From positions 1,240,001-1,304,000 of the forward strand of contig CP047043.1 in NCBI GenBank assembly GCA_020541285.1: 64,000 nucleotides of DNA, read 5' to 3'. Below the pieces are notes generated by a model. That model had not been told where the DNA came from and made no database searches. It worked only from the letters and a program-made list of their open reading frames with translations. This document shows, in pieces, positions 28,979 through 40,146 of this stretch. The position numbers and the translations under genes were made by a program. This DNA comes from Candidatus Gillettellia adelgis. GTDB lineage: Bacteria; Pseudomonadota; Gammaproteobacteria; Enterobacterales; Enterobacteriaceae. Numbering within the stretch: the stretch's first letter is position 1; every line of letters begins with the position of its first letter.

Positions 28979-29206
28979 ATGTCTCGAGTCTGCCAAGTTA
29001 CTGGAAAGCGCCAGGCGAGTGGTAATAACCGCTCCCATGCAATGAACGCAACTAAACGCCATTTTCTTCCTAATCTGCATTCACATCGTTTTTGGATTGA
29101 GGATAAGAAACGTTTTATAACTCTACGTGTATCTGCTAAAGGTATGCGTATTATCGACAAAAAAGGCATCAATAAAGTCTTAGAAAATCTGTATGTCCAT
29201 ATTTAA
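28979..29206 (+). CDS. rpmB: ribosomal protein bL28
   Basis: Large-subunit ribosomal protein. The 75 residues are almost the E. coli sequence, beginning [11 protein letters not shown] and containing [17 protein letters not shown] and [15 protein letters not shown]. The C-terminus is three residues shorter than the 78-residue E. coli protein and diverges after KVLENL. A strong GGAGG lies 7 bases before the ATG. It forms the usual pair with rpmG, 21 bases downstream. Confidence 0.97.
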   Translation: MSRVCQVTGKRQASGNNRSHAMNATKRHFLPNLHSHRFWIEDKKRFITLRVSAKGMRIIDKKGINKVLENLYVHI

Positions 29207-29227
29207 ACGTAATTAAGGGAGTATATC

Positions 29228-29395
29228 ATGGCAAAAAGCGTTCGCGAAAAAATTAAACTAATTTCTTCTGCTGGTACCGGTCATTTCTATACTAGCACAA
29301 AAAATAAGCGTATTAAGTCAGAAAAATTAGAACTAAAAAAGTTTGACCCTGTTGTCCGAAAACATGTTTTCTACAAAGAAGATAAAATTAAGTAA
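29228..29395 (+). CDS. rpmG: ribosomal protein bL33
   Basis: Large-subunit ribosomal protein of 55 residues, the same length as in E. coli. It reads [20 protein letters not shown] and ends in [17 protein letters not shown]. The zinc-binding cysteines found in some bL33 forms are absent, as in E. coli. GGGAG lies upstream of the ATG at a normal distance. It is cotranscribed with rpmB; mutM, which follows in relatives, is not recognisable. Confidence 0.96.
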   Translation: MAKSVREKIKLISSAGTGHFYTSTKNKRIKSEKLELKKFDPVVRKHVFYKEDKIK

Positions 29396-30200
29396 TTTTA
29401 GAAAACATATACAATATGCAAACTTAGCTTACCATTTCTTCAACAATAGATAGAAGAAAATAGAAAGCACTAACTGACTAAGCATATAAACATTGCAACT
29501 GGCAGAGACAATTTTAGAGATTGTTCACTCGATTATCAAGGCAGTATAACATACTATGGAAAATCGTTTACATTAACGAAAACCTATGCGGCCATTAATA
29601 CTCATCGAATAACTAGTACATTGTAAATCGCCGTATAAATTTGTAAGTAATTAAACGATAATACAGCTGCAACACTGCTAACCTGGTTTCTTTAGCATAC
29701 TATGAGTATAGTATGCTGTATACTTCGAAGTACATATAGAACATAGATAAACAATACTTTTAATAGATTCAGGATACATAGTATTTCTCAATACGTCTAC
29801 CTCAATTCACTCACATGATATATCGTTATACATTTTATATTACATCACTTAACAAGTGAGACCTTACTTAAGCCTAACTTAATATATACAAAAGCAGCCA
29901 TATAGATTGTTAGTATCTACGTTAATGAATGTTATTGAGTGTGAGAGTCACGCTCAATGGCTAAGGAGCTTTTTTATAAACAAGCAAAAGTAGTTTTCTA
30001 TAAGTATCGTAGACGTTCTATCGAGAATAGTAAGATGCTGCTTAGCAATCTAAAAGCCAACGTTCCTGGGATATCTTATTAAGATATTTCGAGTATATCA
30101 GAAAATGATACGTTTTTCCATGATTATATTCACTCAATCAAATAGAAATACTGCAAGTAACATCAGAGGTTTCTTCTGATATTACTGTAATCAGCTACTA
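29396..30200. other. non-coding stretch at the mutM position
   Basis: mutM (formamidopyrimidine-DNA glycosylase) normally lies here on the plus strand, and the 0.8-kb gap equals its length. I could not read any of its motifs, so it is fully decayed or deleted. A hairpin inside is listed separately. Confidence 0.5.
29934..29975 (+). terminator. hairpin with downstream T-run, possible terminator
   Basis: ATTGAGTGTGA pairs with TCACGCTCAAT (11 pairs, one G-T) around a 3-base loop. A small GCT/AGC stem follows and then TTTTTT. It may end transcripts from rpmB-rpmG, though it lies some 540 bases downstream. Confidence 0.45.
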
Positions 30201-30685
<485 letters not shown>

Positions 30686-31459
30686 TCATTGTTCTAAGTA
30701 ATGATGATCTAATGTCCATAATATAGCATATTTATTAAAAGTATATTGCGCGTTGATCATAGCTAATAAGAACCCCTGCTTACCATCTAAAAAACCGGCG
30801 TGCAGCAACCAGGTCCTACAGAACGCGCCTAGCGAATGAATTAATATTGAAAGGTAATGGCAATGTTTGCCAACTTGGTGGTTCTGATGAGCCCACTCTG
30901 CAGCATATTTCAGTTGTTTACGTTGAAAGGCAAGAAAATCGCGGCAAGATAGATGCAAGAGCTCGCCACTAAGCGCAACAACATTTGCACCCTTAATATT
31001 AAGGGACTCATGCACTAGATTATTATTATAGCAATAACTATGCTTGGCGTATAAACGATTCACCCGATCTGGATACCAACCGCTATATCGCATAAAGCGA
31101 CCGAGAAACCAATTATGACGTTTACAACTGTAAACAGTACTATTTCCTGGTGCCACTAAAACCTGCTCAATAGATTTTCGTAATTTAGGTGTTATACGTT
31201 CATCAGCATCAATCATTAAAATATAGTCATAACAGGCATACTGTTGTGCTAACTGGCGTTGCTTACCAAAACCCTGCCAATTAGCATGCAGAAATACTTT
31301 TGCACCCATATTTTTAGCAATCGCAACACTATTATCCTGACTGCCCGAATCTAATACTATAATTTCATCAGCCCAGGCCGCCGAATGTATGCAATCTGGC
31401 AACACTTCAGCCACGTTTTTAGCAATGATTACTACCGATAGACTTTTACGATTGTTCAT
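30686..31459 (-). CDS. waaE: LPS core beta-1,4-glucosyltransferase WaaE
   Basis: GT-A fold family 2 glycosyltransferase which in Klebsiella and Serratia adds a glucose by a beta-1,4 link to inner-core heptose I. The 257 residues start with the typical LSVVIIAKN strand. The nucleotide-sugar DAD motif is at 84-86 inside MIDADERI, and the acceptor-side segment [17 protein letters not shown] follows. The two aromatic-rich C-terminal helices are present. It lies between waaA and coaD, three bases from each, as in the Klebsiella/Serratia wa cluster and unlike E. coli K-12, which lacks it. The protein probably acts at the cytoplasmic face of the inner membrane. Confidence 0.93.
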   Translation of the reverse strand: MNNRKSLSVVIIAKNVAEVLPDCIHSAAWADEIIVLDSGSQDNSVAIAKNMGAKVFLHANWQGFGKQRQLAQQYACYDYILMIDADERITPKLRKSIEQVLVAPGNSTVYSCKRHNWFLGRFMRYSGWYPDRVNRLYAKHSYCYNNNLVHESLNIKGANVVALSGELLHLSCRDFLAFQRKQLKYAAEWAHQNHQVGKHCHYLSILIHSLGAFCRTWLLHAGFLDGKQGFLLAMINAQYTFNKYAILWTLDHHYLEQ

Positions 31460-31462
31460 TTA

Positions 31463-32791
31463 CTATCTCCTAGGCGGTAGATATGGGGTTAATAGTTGTA
31501 GTAAGCACTGTAACGCACCTTGATTTTTATATAAAACATCTACTGCATGACAACCATAGTCACGACGATAATCTTCATTGGTTAGGAGACTGTCTACTGC
31601 ATTAATCAAGGAATCTGTGTCGAACACAGTAATCAACCCTTTTTCTTTCGACAACTTCGTACAAATATCATGAAAGTTGAAGGTATTCGGACCCATTAAA
31701 ACTGGGATAGCATGCACTGCAGCTTCCAACGGATTATGGCCACCGTGTTTAACTAAACTACCGCCCACAAAAGCTAGATCAGCGATGCCGTATAGCAACA
31801 TGAGTTCACCTATAGTATCTCCGATCACAATGTGCGTATTCATCGAAGGAATCGCGCCGCTACTACGCATTATATAGTTAAAACCGGCTTTATTGACTAG
31901 TTTTTTAGTAGTCATAAAACGTTCTGGATGGCGAGGTACCAAAATAAGCAATAAATCAGGATATTTTTCCAGCAGTTTTCTTTGAGCTGTTAATACAATA
32001 TTCTCTTCACCATTATGGGTACTCGTAGCGATCCAAACTGGACGATGTAATACCCATTGACGTCTAAGAGAAATAATACGCGAAGCCATTTCCATCGTAA
32101 TAGAAACATGAAATTTCAGGCTACCCATCATAGTTAACTGAGAACTCTGTAAACCAAGTTCAATGAATCGATTACCATCTTCTTGATTCTGTACAGCAAT
32201 TAACGTAATATGATTCAGCATATTGCGAATAAAGCTACCGATTTTTTTATAGCCTGCCGCAGAACGTGCTGAGAGACGTGCGTTAGCAATGACCAAAGGA
32301 ATTCGGCGTTGGTGCAACGCATTAATTAGATTTGGCCATAATTCAGTCTCCATAATAATCATTAGCGTAGGATCTACCTGATCAAGAAAACGGTTTATAG
32401 AACTGCGTAAATCGTAAGGCAGATAAACATGATATATATCTTTACCAAACGTGGACTGCACGCACTCTGAACCTGCGGGAGTGATGGTAGTTACAGTGAT
32501 TGGTAAATATGGATAGCGGCAGCGCAAGGCTTTTACTACAGGAATAACGGCTAATGTTTCACCTATAGAAACTGCATGCACCACAATGCTTCCAGAAATG
32601 ACTTTTCCGTTACAGTATCCGTAACGCTCTGCCCATCGTTTACGATAAGCAGGCATTCTATAGCTACGCAGTAGAAGCCGTAAAAAAAGCACGGGTTGAA
32701 TCAGGTACATCAATACCTGATAAAAATAGAATAACACTCTATCAATTATATTTATATAGCGTCTCAGAAGCATACCATAATTAAAAGGCAT
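31463..32791 (-). CDS. waaA: 3-deoxy-D-manno-octulosonic acid (Kdo) transferase
   Basis: Transfers Kdo residues from CMP-Kdo to lipid IVA, the first step of LPS core building. The N-terminal hydrophobic anchor is at about 18-42, followed by MPAYRKRWAERYG, the SIGETLA loop containing the catalytic Glu, METELWPNL and the C-terminal GT-B part with PRHPER, FVGGSL and GGHNPLEAA. The frame has 442 residues, 17 more than E. coli at the N-terminus. A GTG at residue 18 (about 32740) matches the usual start, so the extension may not be translated. Neither start has a good ribosome site. It is tightly packed with waaE (3 bases). Confidence 0.95.
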   Translation of the reverse strand: MPFNYGMLLRRYINIIDRVLFYFYQVLMYLIQPVLFLRLLLRSYRMPAYRKRWAERYGYCNGKVISGSIVVHAVSIGETLAVIPVVKALRCRYPYLPITVTTITPAGSECVQSTFGKDIYHVYLPYDLRSSINRFLDQVDPTLMIIMETELWPNLINALHQRRIPLVIANARLSARSAAGYKKIGSFIRNMLNHITLIAVQNQEDGNRFIELGLQSSQLTMMGSLKFHVSITMEMASRIISLRRQWVLHRPVWIATSTHNGEENIVLTAQRKLLEKYPDLLLILVPRHPERFMTTKKLVNKAGFNYIMRSSGAIPSMNTHIVIGDTIGELMLLYGIADLAFVGGSLVKHGGHNPLEAAVHAIPVLMGPNTFNFHDICTKLSKEKGLITVFDTDSLINAVDSLLTNEDYRRDYGCHAVDVLYKNQGALQCLLQLLTPYLPPRR

Positions 32792-33126
32792 CCTAGTTTA
32801 GGATCTTAGTTAATTTGAAGATCACTAATGAAAAATACTCTTAATAATACTCACTGTGCTTCAACTGGGAAGAAAATCAGATAGCCTAATACTATGCTCT
32901 TTATAAATAAAGACTCTATTGTATCTTAAAATATTTCAATATGTACTAAAAATTTTTATGAGAAGTATGACCAGACAATATTATCTAATATAAATACATC
33001 AGTCTTATTAAATACTTAGCTATAAGACTGTATACCAGTAAATTTCTTACAAAATACAAAATAAAATTACACTTCCATTCTACTCATATCATCCCTATTA
33101 TTATATTGAAATAGTCAATCGCGGTT
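32792..33126. other. short AT-rich gap inside the LPS cluster
   Basis: The 335 bases between waaA and wabH carry no readable gene. waaQ is near here in relatives and leaves no trace that I can read. Confidence 0.5.
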
Positions 33127-34239
33127 CTATGATCTGGAGTCAACTAAAGATAAATATTTATCTAACACTCTCTCGTGATTAAAGCGACTATACATCTCTG
33201 TAGTAATCTGAATTGGAGTGTGCCAGGCTAAACGCATTTTCTCGGCGAGTGACGGCACGTTCATTTCTGATATATAAGATGCTAGTTTGCCAGACATAAT
33301 CTCTACGATACCACCTGGGCAAGCAGTACTGACAATGGAAACATGACAAATCAATGCTTCGATCAAAACGGTGGATAACCCTTCACTATCAGAACTTAGC
33401 ACTACCATTTTAGCACCTTTAATAATCGGAAACGGATTTGCTTGGAAACCAGCAAGAAAAACTTTATCTTGCAAATTAAGCACAGCTATTTTTAATCGGA
33501 TAGCTTCTGTAACAGCTAGTTTACCCTGACCAATAAGTATCAGGTTGATCGGCAGAGATGCAAGAGCAAAAGCTTCTAGCAGACGATGATGGCATTTTAC
33601 CTGATGAAAACGTCCAACATGTAACATATAATCCTGATCATGAAAGGGATTGAACTCCATAGCACGATGCTGTATTTCATTAATATTAAATGGATTGTAA
33701 ATGGTAATGCATTTACTGGGGTTTATTTTAATATACTTTAATAAATCAACCGCAATAGCTTCGGACACTGTAATAATGTTACAGTTTTTATATATTTTTT
33801 GTAGTTTTTTTTGTTTAAGCCAACGTGTAAATCCTGATTTATTTCCGAGATAAGTGCAGGAAAACATACTATGGATACAGTACCAAAGATTGCAGGATTT
33901 CAAGATCCTAGAACGAGCTACAATACGATCCGTTTTATGTAAATTAGAAATAACTAAGCAAGGTTTTCCATATTCAGTAAATAAATTTGACACTTGACGA
34001 TCTAAAGAGGCTGCACGCCGGGCTAGCTCATTAATATTATGAAACATTCCTTTATTATCATCATGATCAACGATATATTTTACTTGATCAGGAATTGGGT
34101 AACTTAGGTGCTTGCTAAGAGACATCAAAGTCACCGCATAACCGCGCTGAATCATCCCCTTGGCGAGTGTCAAAGTTATATTCTCGGCACCTCCAGCACG
34201 TAATCCATCAATAATAAGCAAAATATGTTTTTTTATCAT
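33127..34239 (-). CDS. wabH: GT4 glycosyltransferase, probable WabH (GlcNAc transferase of the LPS core)
   Basis: GT-B fold, family 4 glycosyltransferase of 370 residues. The N-terminal domain opens with LLIIDGLRAGGAEN (glycine loop at 12-20). The donor domain has LHVGRFHQVK at 206-215, LILIGQG at 233-239 and the E-x7-E pair at Glu286 and Glu294 in SEGLSTVLIEA. In Klebsiella WabH adds GlcNAc to the GalA that WabG has placed. I assign it from family, its 4-base overlap with wabG and the presence of wabN in the window; the exact sugar is inference. Length and motifs are complete, so the enzyme is probably active. Confidence 0.75.
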   Translation of the reverse strand: MIKKHILLIIDGLRAGGAENITLTLAKGMIQRGYAVTLMSLSKHLSYPIPDQVKYIVDHDDNKGMFHNINELARRAASLDRQVSNLFTEYGKPCLVISNLHKTDRIVARSRILKSCNLWYCIHSMFSCTYLGNKSGFTRWLKQKKLQKIYKNCNIITVSEAIAVDLLKYIKINPSKCITIYNPFNINEIQHRAMEFNPFHDQDYMLHVGRFHQVKCHHRLLEAFALASLPINLILIGQGKLAVTEAIRLKIAVLNLQDKVFLAGFQANPFPIIKGAKMVVLSSDSEGLSTVLIEALICHVSIVSTACPGGIVEIMSGKLASYISEMNVPSLAEKMRLAWHTPIQITTEMYSRFNHERVLDKYLSLVDSRS

Positions 34240-35363
34240 TTTAAAAGCCTATCATAAAGATTAACTAATTTTTTAGAAAGAAGCCGATTGTTATATGGTA
34301 AGATAGTGATACGAGCTGATTCTCCCATAGCCGATCCTAATGCCTGATTCGGCAAATCCACAATTGCTTTGCGGATCGCTAGAATATCCAGAGCATCAGT
34401 AACAAAACCATTCTGGCCCGGTACGATAAACTCAGCACCACCGCAGGTCGAACTAGTGATTACCGGAAGGCCACAAGACATCGCTTCCAGAATTACATTA
34501 GGAAATGGGTCATATAATGTCGGTAGCAGAAGTGCATCTGCCGCCTGATAAAATGGTAAAATCTCCTTTTGCAGGCCAAAAAAATACACGCGATGGCTAC
34601 ACCCTAACGACCTTGCTAATGCTCGATATCGCGTCTCTGCTTTATCCCTACCAACTACTAAGAGATAACTATCCGTAGCTGATACAGCACTTATAGCCGC
34701 AGTTAATCCTTTACGCTCAAAACCTGAACCAACAAAGACTAAGCAGTGCGCCCGCTGTGGAATAGAATATTGATCGCGTAATAGTTGCCGCTGTTCTGTG
34801 TTGGTAGGTAAGAATTTTTTGTGATCAATAACATTATAAATTACTGTAATTTTATCAGATTGCACACTGAAATCTTCAATAATTTCTTGTTTGATCATCT
34901 CGGAATTACAGATGATAGACTTTAGCTTAGGCGAAGCATACATCGTGCGCTCAGTGTGCATCACGTAGCGATGATAGCGATTCAAGAATAACCATTTACG
35001 GCGCCAGCCAGGTAAGAGGCGAGTACGTTGCAGCAACCAGCGCCGATGCACACCATCACCAGCACGATAAATATCACATCCAGGAATACGTTCATGACTT
35101 TGTACTAAATCAAATTTTTCTTTATTCCACACAATTTTGGCTGTCTTAGCAAAGCCCCATTCACGGCTAATTCGCCCAATCTTTATGGGATTACACAAAT
35201 GAATATGCCGATTAGACGTGATTCTATCACTCCATTCCCGAGTGATAATATTTAAATTAAGGTTCTGTTGTTCTAATGCTTCTAAAGTATGTAAAACAAA
35301 ACGCTCTGCTCCACCATCTGGGCGGTATTTTTTGCAAACAATTGCTAAACGATATGACTGCAT
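34236..35363 (-). CDS. wabG: LPS core galacturonosyltransferase WabG
   Basis: GT4 family enzyme of 375 residues, which in Klebsiella adds GalA to heptose II of the LPS core. It aligns along its length with WabG as I recall that protein. The N-terminal KKYRPDGGAERFV is at 11-23, a middle block IPGCDIYRAGDGVHRRWLLQ is very characteristic, and the donor site shows FVGSGFERKGL and LLLPTLYDPFPNVILEAMSC. Its stop overlaps the wabH start (ATGA), so the two are translationally coupled. The upstream side is a 1.2-kb non-coding tract, where the rest of the wa cluster (hldD, waaF, waaC in relatives) is missing. Confidence 0.88.
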   Translation of the reverse strand: MQSYRLAIVCKKYRPDGGAERFVLHTLEALEQQNLNLNIITREWSDRITSNRHIHLCNPIKIGRISREWGFAKTAKIVWNKEKFDLVQSHERIPGCDIYRAGDGVHRRWLLQRTRLLPGWRRKWLFLNRYHRYVMHTERTMYASPKLKSIICNSEMIKQEIIEDFSVQSDKITVIYNVIDHKKFLPTNTEQRQLLRDQYSIPQRAHCLVFVGSGFERKGLTAAISAVSATDSYLLVVGRDKAETRYRALARSLGCSHRVYFFGLQKEILPFYQAADALLLPTLYDPFPNVILEAMSCGLPVITSSTCGGAEFIVPGQNGFVTDALDILAIRKAIVDLPNQALGSAMGESARITILPYNNRLLSKKLVNLYDRLLK

Positions 35364-36588
35364 ACTCGCTCACTCCGCACGACCTCAATCACACAATCTA
35401 TAGGAGTAAGATTGAAAAATGTTCTTATTACTGATTTTTAATATCATGTATGTACATCCAATCACTACACTCTCCTGACTTTATTGCCTAATCGATCACC
35501 TGCCTGTTCATGAGATCCGCGGTTTTAATGACTTGCATAACGCAATGCATGAATTTTATAGATCAACATTTATATATATTACTACGACGTCTACACAGAC
35601 AAACAATTTTGGTATGATCAATCAGCGTAACATTCGAACATTCACTCTCAACTAGTGCAGACGGTTAACTACAGTAAAAAACTCCGCTATACATTTACTG
35701 TGGCTTTTACTGAAAATAAGAACAGAGTTATGGCTAATAAATAATCTGCAGCCTAATGCGTATAAGATGTTCTGTGATCTTTTTGTATACAGTGTTTACA
35801 GACAATCAACGTAAGATATACTACACTAAAACGTCACTATCGATTATACAATACTAAGTCAGCACCTACACGCTGAATGACTAATCATGAAGTACATGAT
35901 GAATTGTTATGCATTCACTGAATACCAAAAATTTTCAACAAAGTAACCACAATATCTTCTATTCAAAAATATTCTATGAGTCTAAAAAACTTACGGGTAT
36001 TAGTTAAACATAATAATTATACTAACAGAGCTAGGATGTTTAGAGACCGTTAAGCCACGTCAAACAAATATATTAATAAAATTAATTAGTATAGTGCTAC
36101 ACTACTCATGTACTAAATTATATAAAATTATAGCTATATACCTGAGCTCGGTACAATAGGGTTGTTATTATGGCGCCAGTGTGCTAAGTAGTTTTTCTCC
36201 TGACCGTCAATGATAAATACAATAATCCGTGCTAACTGACTTACTAATATCTTATAATTTTCTGATATAGCACTGTATCTATTTTGTAACTGTAAGTAAC
36301 TCTTTTATAAACTACGTATGATCAAAGTAATCAATAGCACTACACGATAGTCGTGATGTTTAACGCTTAAAATACACTGATGTGTACATATCAGTTATCA
36401 AGATCAATGCATTATTCATTATAAGTGACTTAAAATAACTAATCTAATACTCTCAACACCCCAAATACTTGTGATGCTATCATGGCGCTTGTCTTTTGTC
36501 AGACAGACAGATAATTTTTTCAACATTATCGAAGCTAGCCAGAGAGTTTCTCTAATACATTACATATGAAATTTATGATTTATTATGC
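35364..36588. other. AT-rich stretch, no gene recognised
   Basis: Non-coding DNA between wabG and the left inverted-repeat arm. No LPS gene pieces were readable. Confidence 0.55.
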
Positions 36589-37586
36589 AATAAATATTTA
36601 AGATTTTGTAAATAAGCGATACACATATCATCAACAAAAATATACTCACCACCGATAAAAATCACATCTGTATCTTTGTCATTTCAGATACCGCGACAGG
36701 AGAGAAGATGATTGTCTATCTACTATTATTGTGTTCATTGCTATACATTATAATCGTGACGTGATTATTTACACTCTTTTCTAATAACATGAATCGTTTG
36801 CGTATTAGAACTACGCAGAACATCTCTAGTACTGTTGGGTTACACTTGAAATAAAGTTAAATAGCTATGTGCACATAGCATGCTGTATTGATTAATAATC
36901 TAAGAAATTATCTTCTTACAACTATATAAGTTATTATCAACTAAATGAATCTAATATCAAATATTTACTACACTTGATAAGTAAAAGAGAATCATTATAT
37001 TGCGACGATTTTGTTTACTATAAAAACTATTCAGTATAACTTATTACTATTATTCGAAACCCCTACATATGTTCATAGAAGTTCATAAAATGAACGAGAG
37101 AGTTAAAAGAATACGGTCATCCTATTTATTAATGACCTTGTACGCGACATAACGAACACAATTGGTAGATTACCCGATGCTAACTGGAGGGAATCGTAAA
37201 TCATAAAAATTATTGATAGTTGTATGTTTTTAAAATTATAGCGTCGCTCAGCGTTCACAAGACAGCTATAAACAGCACCGTAATTCATAATCACCGCGCA
37301 CGCAATAGTGATAATCGCGGCATTTTACTAAAATTACACAATGTACTGAATCATGAAGGTGTCTCGTTTCTTGATCCAAGGGTTATTACTATATAAAAGT
37401 CTGTAAAACTGGACAATAGTCATGAATCTTTAATAGTCATAAATCTTTAGTATCACTTTCGTCCTCTACCCAGCCATATCTGGGTCTAATAAAACACTGT
37501 AGTTAATAATGTAGAAAAAATCAGTAGCAACTATTTCGCTTTAATAAAGACGTTTTAGCAAGAAATACGCCACTTCTTCAGCGAAA
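36589..37586 (+). repeat. 1-kb inverted repeat, left arm
   Basis: This arm is the reverse complement of 39146-40146. The ends are sharp: outside them the two copies differ at once. Along the arm I saw only two substitutions (one near 37193, one near 37378) and a 3-base gap near 37354, so identity is above 99%. It holds no transposase-like frame. A 63-codon frame (minus strand, 37103-37294) exists in both copies and resembles nothing I know. A 17-base sequence AGTCATGAATCTTTAAT is nearly repeated in tandem near 37421. No terminal inverted repeats are seen at the arm ends, so this is not a plain insertion sequence. Confidence 0.95.
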
Positions 37587-37878
37587 GATAATCAATATTG
37601 TTTTAAAGTATCATGCATTATTAACGATAAATTCTAGAATTTAAAAAACACTACGTTAAATTAATCATGTGTATACTCGACAATATTTATATTGCATGTG
37701 CGTTAATTTTTATATATCTCATTACTAACTTTACAAGCTATATAAGAAATCAATAAATTTTATTCCTTAAATTTTATATGAAATCTCTAGATAGTACTGC
37801 TTGGTTATTGATGAATAGCATAATGTTTCAAGACTCTTGTCTCTGCATTGCAATCCTAACGAATATAGGTTGATATTT

Positions 37879-38850
37879 ATGGATAAACCTGCATTTCTTA
37901 TAACAATTGATACCGAAGGCGATAATTTATGGCAAAACAATGACAATATTGCTACTAAAAATACACATTTTCTACCGCGTTTTCAAGCTCTATGTGAAAA
38001 ATATGCCTTCAAACCAGTTTATCTTACTAACTATGAAATGGCACTAGATCCAGCCTATGTAGAGTTTGCCTGTCATGTAATCTCTCGTAATGCCGGCGAG
38101 GTAGGTATGCATTTGCACGCCTGGAATAGCCCGCCATTAACTCCATTAACCGATGATGATTATCGGCATAAGCCGTATTTAATTGAATATCCTAATAATC
38201 AAATGCATGAAAAAGTCGATTATATGACTAAACTTCTAGAAGACACTTTTCAAACAAGAATACTTAGCCATCGCGCTGGGCGCTGGGCCTTTAATGAATA
38301 CTATGCATCGTTACTGTTAGAATATGGTTATCAAGTAGATTGCTCTGTTACACCAGGCGTTAATTGGCAGTACTCGTTAGGAAGTCCACAAGGAAAAGGC
38401 GGCACAGACTATCGTTATTTCCCATCTCAGTCCTATTTTATCGATCCAAAAAACATTGCCCAACCAGGGTTGTCCACATTATTAGAGATTCCAATGAGTA
38501 TCAAATACAAACATTCGACACTAATCAACACTTTCAAAACAAGCTATTATAAGCTACGTGGCCAGTGTCACTCACTGTCGGTAAGCTGGCTTCGGCCAAG
38601 TCGGAAGAACTTATATCAGATGAAAAAAATCATTGATTTTTCATTGGCAGAAGGACATGACTACCTAGAATTTATGTTACATTCTCCTGAGTTTATGCCT
38701 GGGGGAAGCCCAACATTTATAACAAAAAAAGATATTGAAGTACTTTATTTAGATTTAGAGAAATTATTTTTTTGGTTGAAAAAGCTAGTGATAGGCAAAA
38801 CTCTTTCAGAATTTTATTTAGATAAAATTATGCATAATGAGAAAAATTAG
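37879..38850 (+). CDS. wabN: LPS core deacetylase WabN
   Basis: Polysaccharide-deacetylase-like protein which in Klebsiella removes the acetyl group from the GlcNAc added by WabH. With the chosen start it has 323 residues beginning MDKPAFLITIDTEGD. Asp11 and Glu13 of the first motif and HLH at 78-80 within GMHLHAW are the likely metal ligands; SHRAGRWAFN and the C-terminal MLHSPEFMPGG are also conserved. An earlier in-frame ATG (37837) lacks homology, and AGG lies about 10 bases before the chosen one. It is the only LPS gene here on the plus strand and sits alone between the arms of a 1-kb inverted repeat. This may reflect an inversion of the segment. Confidence 0.85.
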   Translation: MDKPAFLITIDTEGDNLWQNNDNIATKNTHFLPRFQALCEKYAFKPVYLTNYEMALDPAYVEFACHVISRNAGEVGMHLHAWNSPPLTPLTDDDYRHKPYLIEYPNNQMHEKVDYMTKLLEDTFQTRILSHRAGRWAFNEYYASLLLEYGYQVDCSVTPGVNWQYSLGSPQGKGGTDYRYFPSQSYFIDPKNIAQPGLSTLLEIPMSIKYKHSTLINTFKTSYYKLRGQCHSLSVSWLRPSRKNLYQMKKIIDFSLAEGHDYLEFMLHSPEFMPGGSPTFITKKDIEVLYLDLEKLFFWLKKLVIGKTLSEFYLDKIMHNEKN

Positions 38851-39145
38851 GGAAAATACCAAATGCCTCATACTTTACGTCTACCACGATTTCTATCTAG
38901 AAAAATATTATCCTAATAAATAAAATGCTTGATATCATCAAATATAATAGTATTTTGGTTGTGCATTTATAGTATGCAATTATGATACTTTTAGCTCACT
39001 TGTATGATTTAGTAGAATACTGCATGTTCGATTTCATTTACTGTAATTTTTTTAAATTTTATATCTAATTTACTTAATCGACATTCTAACTTCTTTTAGG
39101 AGTTATATATGAATTTTATTATATTTTTATTATATCTTGAGAGTA
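38851..39145. other. non-coding spacer between wabN and the right repeat arm
   Basis: AT-rich. A 17-codon plus-strand frame just after wabN, reading MPHTLRLPRFLSRKILS, could be the decayed N-terminus of a further cluster gene, but it is too short to judge. Confidence 0.4.
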
Positions 39146-40146
39146 TTTCGCTGAAGAAGTGGCGTATTTCTTGCTAAAACGTCTTTATTAAAGCGAAATA
39201 GTTGCTACTGATTTTTTCTACATTATTAACTACAGTGTTTTATTAGACCCAGATATGGCTGGGTAGAGGACGAAAGTGATACTAAAGATTTATGACTATT
39301 AAAGATTCATGACTATTGTCCAGTTTTACAGACTTTTATATAGTAATAACCTTTGGATCAAGAAACGAGACACCTTCTATATGATTCAGTACATTGTGTA
39401 ATTTTAGTAAAATGCCGCGATTATCACTATTGCGTGCGCGGTGATTATGAATTACGGTGCTGTTTATAGCTGTCTTGTGAACGCTGAGCGACGCTATAAT
39501 TTTAAAAACATACAACTATCAATAATTTTTATGATTTACGGTTCCCTCCAGTTAGCATCGGGTAATCTACCAATTGTGTTCGTTATGTCGCGTACAAGGT
39601 CATTAATAAATAGGATGACCGTATTCTTTTAACTCTCTCGTTCATTTTATGAACTTCTATGAACATATGTAGGGGTTTCGAATAATAGTAATAAGTTATA
39701 CTGAATAGTTTTTATAGTAAACAAAATCGTCGCAATATAATGATTCTCTTTTACTTATCAAGTGTAGTAAATATTTGATATTAGATTCATTTAGTTGATA
39801 ATAACTTATATAGTTGTAAGAAGATAATTTCTTAGATTATTAATCAATACAGCATGCTATGTGCACATAGCTATTTAACTTTATTTCAAGTGTAACCCAA
39901 CAGTACTAGAGATGTTCTGCGTAGTTCTAATACGCAAACGATTCATGTTATTAGAAAAGAGTGTAAATAATCACGTCACGATTATAATGTATAGCAATGA
40001 ACACAATAATAGTAGATAGACAATCATCTTCTCTCCTGTCGCGGTATCTGAAATGACAAAGATACAGATGTGATTTTTATCGGTGGTGAGTATATTTTTG
40101 TTGATGATATGTGTATCGCTTATTTACAAAATCTTAAATATTTATT
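39146..40146 (-). repeat. 1-kb inverted repeat, right arm
   Basis: Inverted copy of 36589-37586, three bases longer. The 63-codon frame appears here on the plus strand (39441-39632) with one Asp-to-Gly difference from the other copy. The intervening segment is about 1.56 kb. Two long, nearly identical arms in inverted order are able to recombine and flip what lies between them. Confidence 0.95.

Noticed and set aside
37103-37294. 63-codon frame present in both inverted-repeat arms
   Set aside because: It matches no family I know, one copy differs by Asp/Gly, and it is duplicated simply because the arm is; no ribosome site is evident.
39146-39330. Reading of the right repeat arm's inner end as a DnaA fragment (EEVAYFLLKRL)
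   Set aside because: Only about ten residues resemble DnaA; the following codons in all frames diverge, so the match is not supported.
36589-40146. Composite transposon made of two IS copies around wabN
   Set aside because: The arms contain no transposase-like frame and no terminal inverted repeats, and no target-site duplication is visible outside them.
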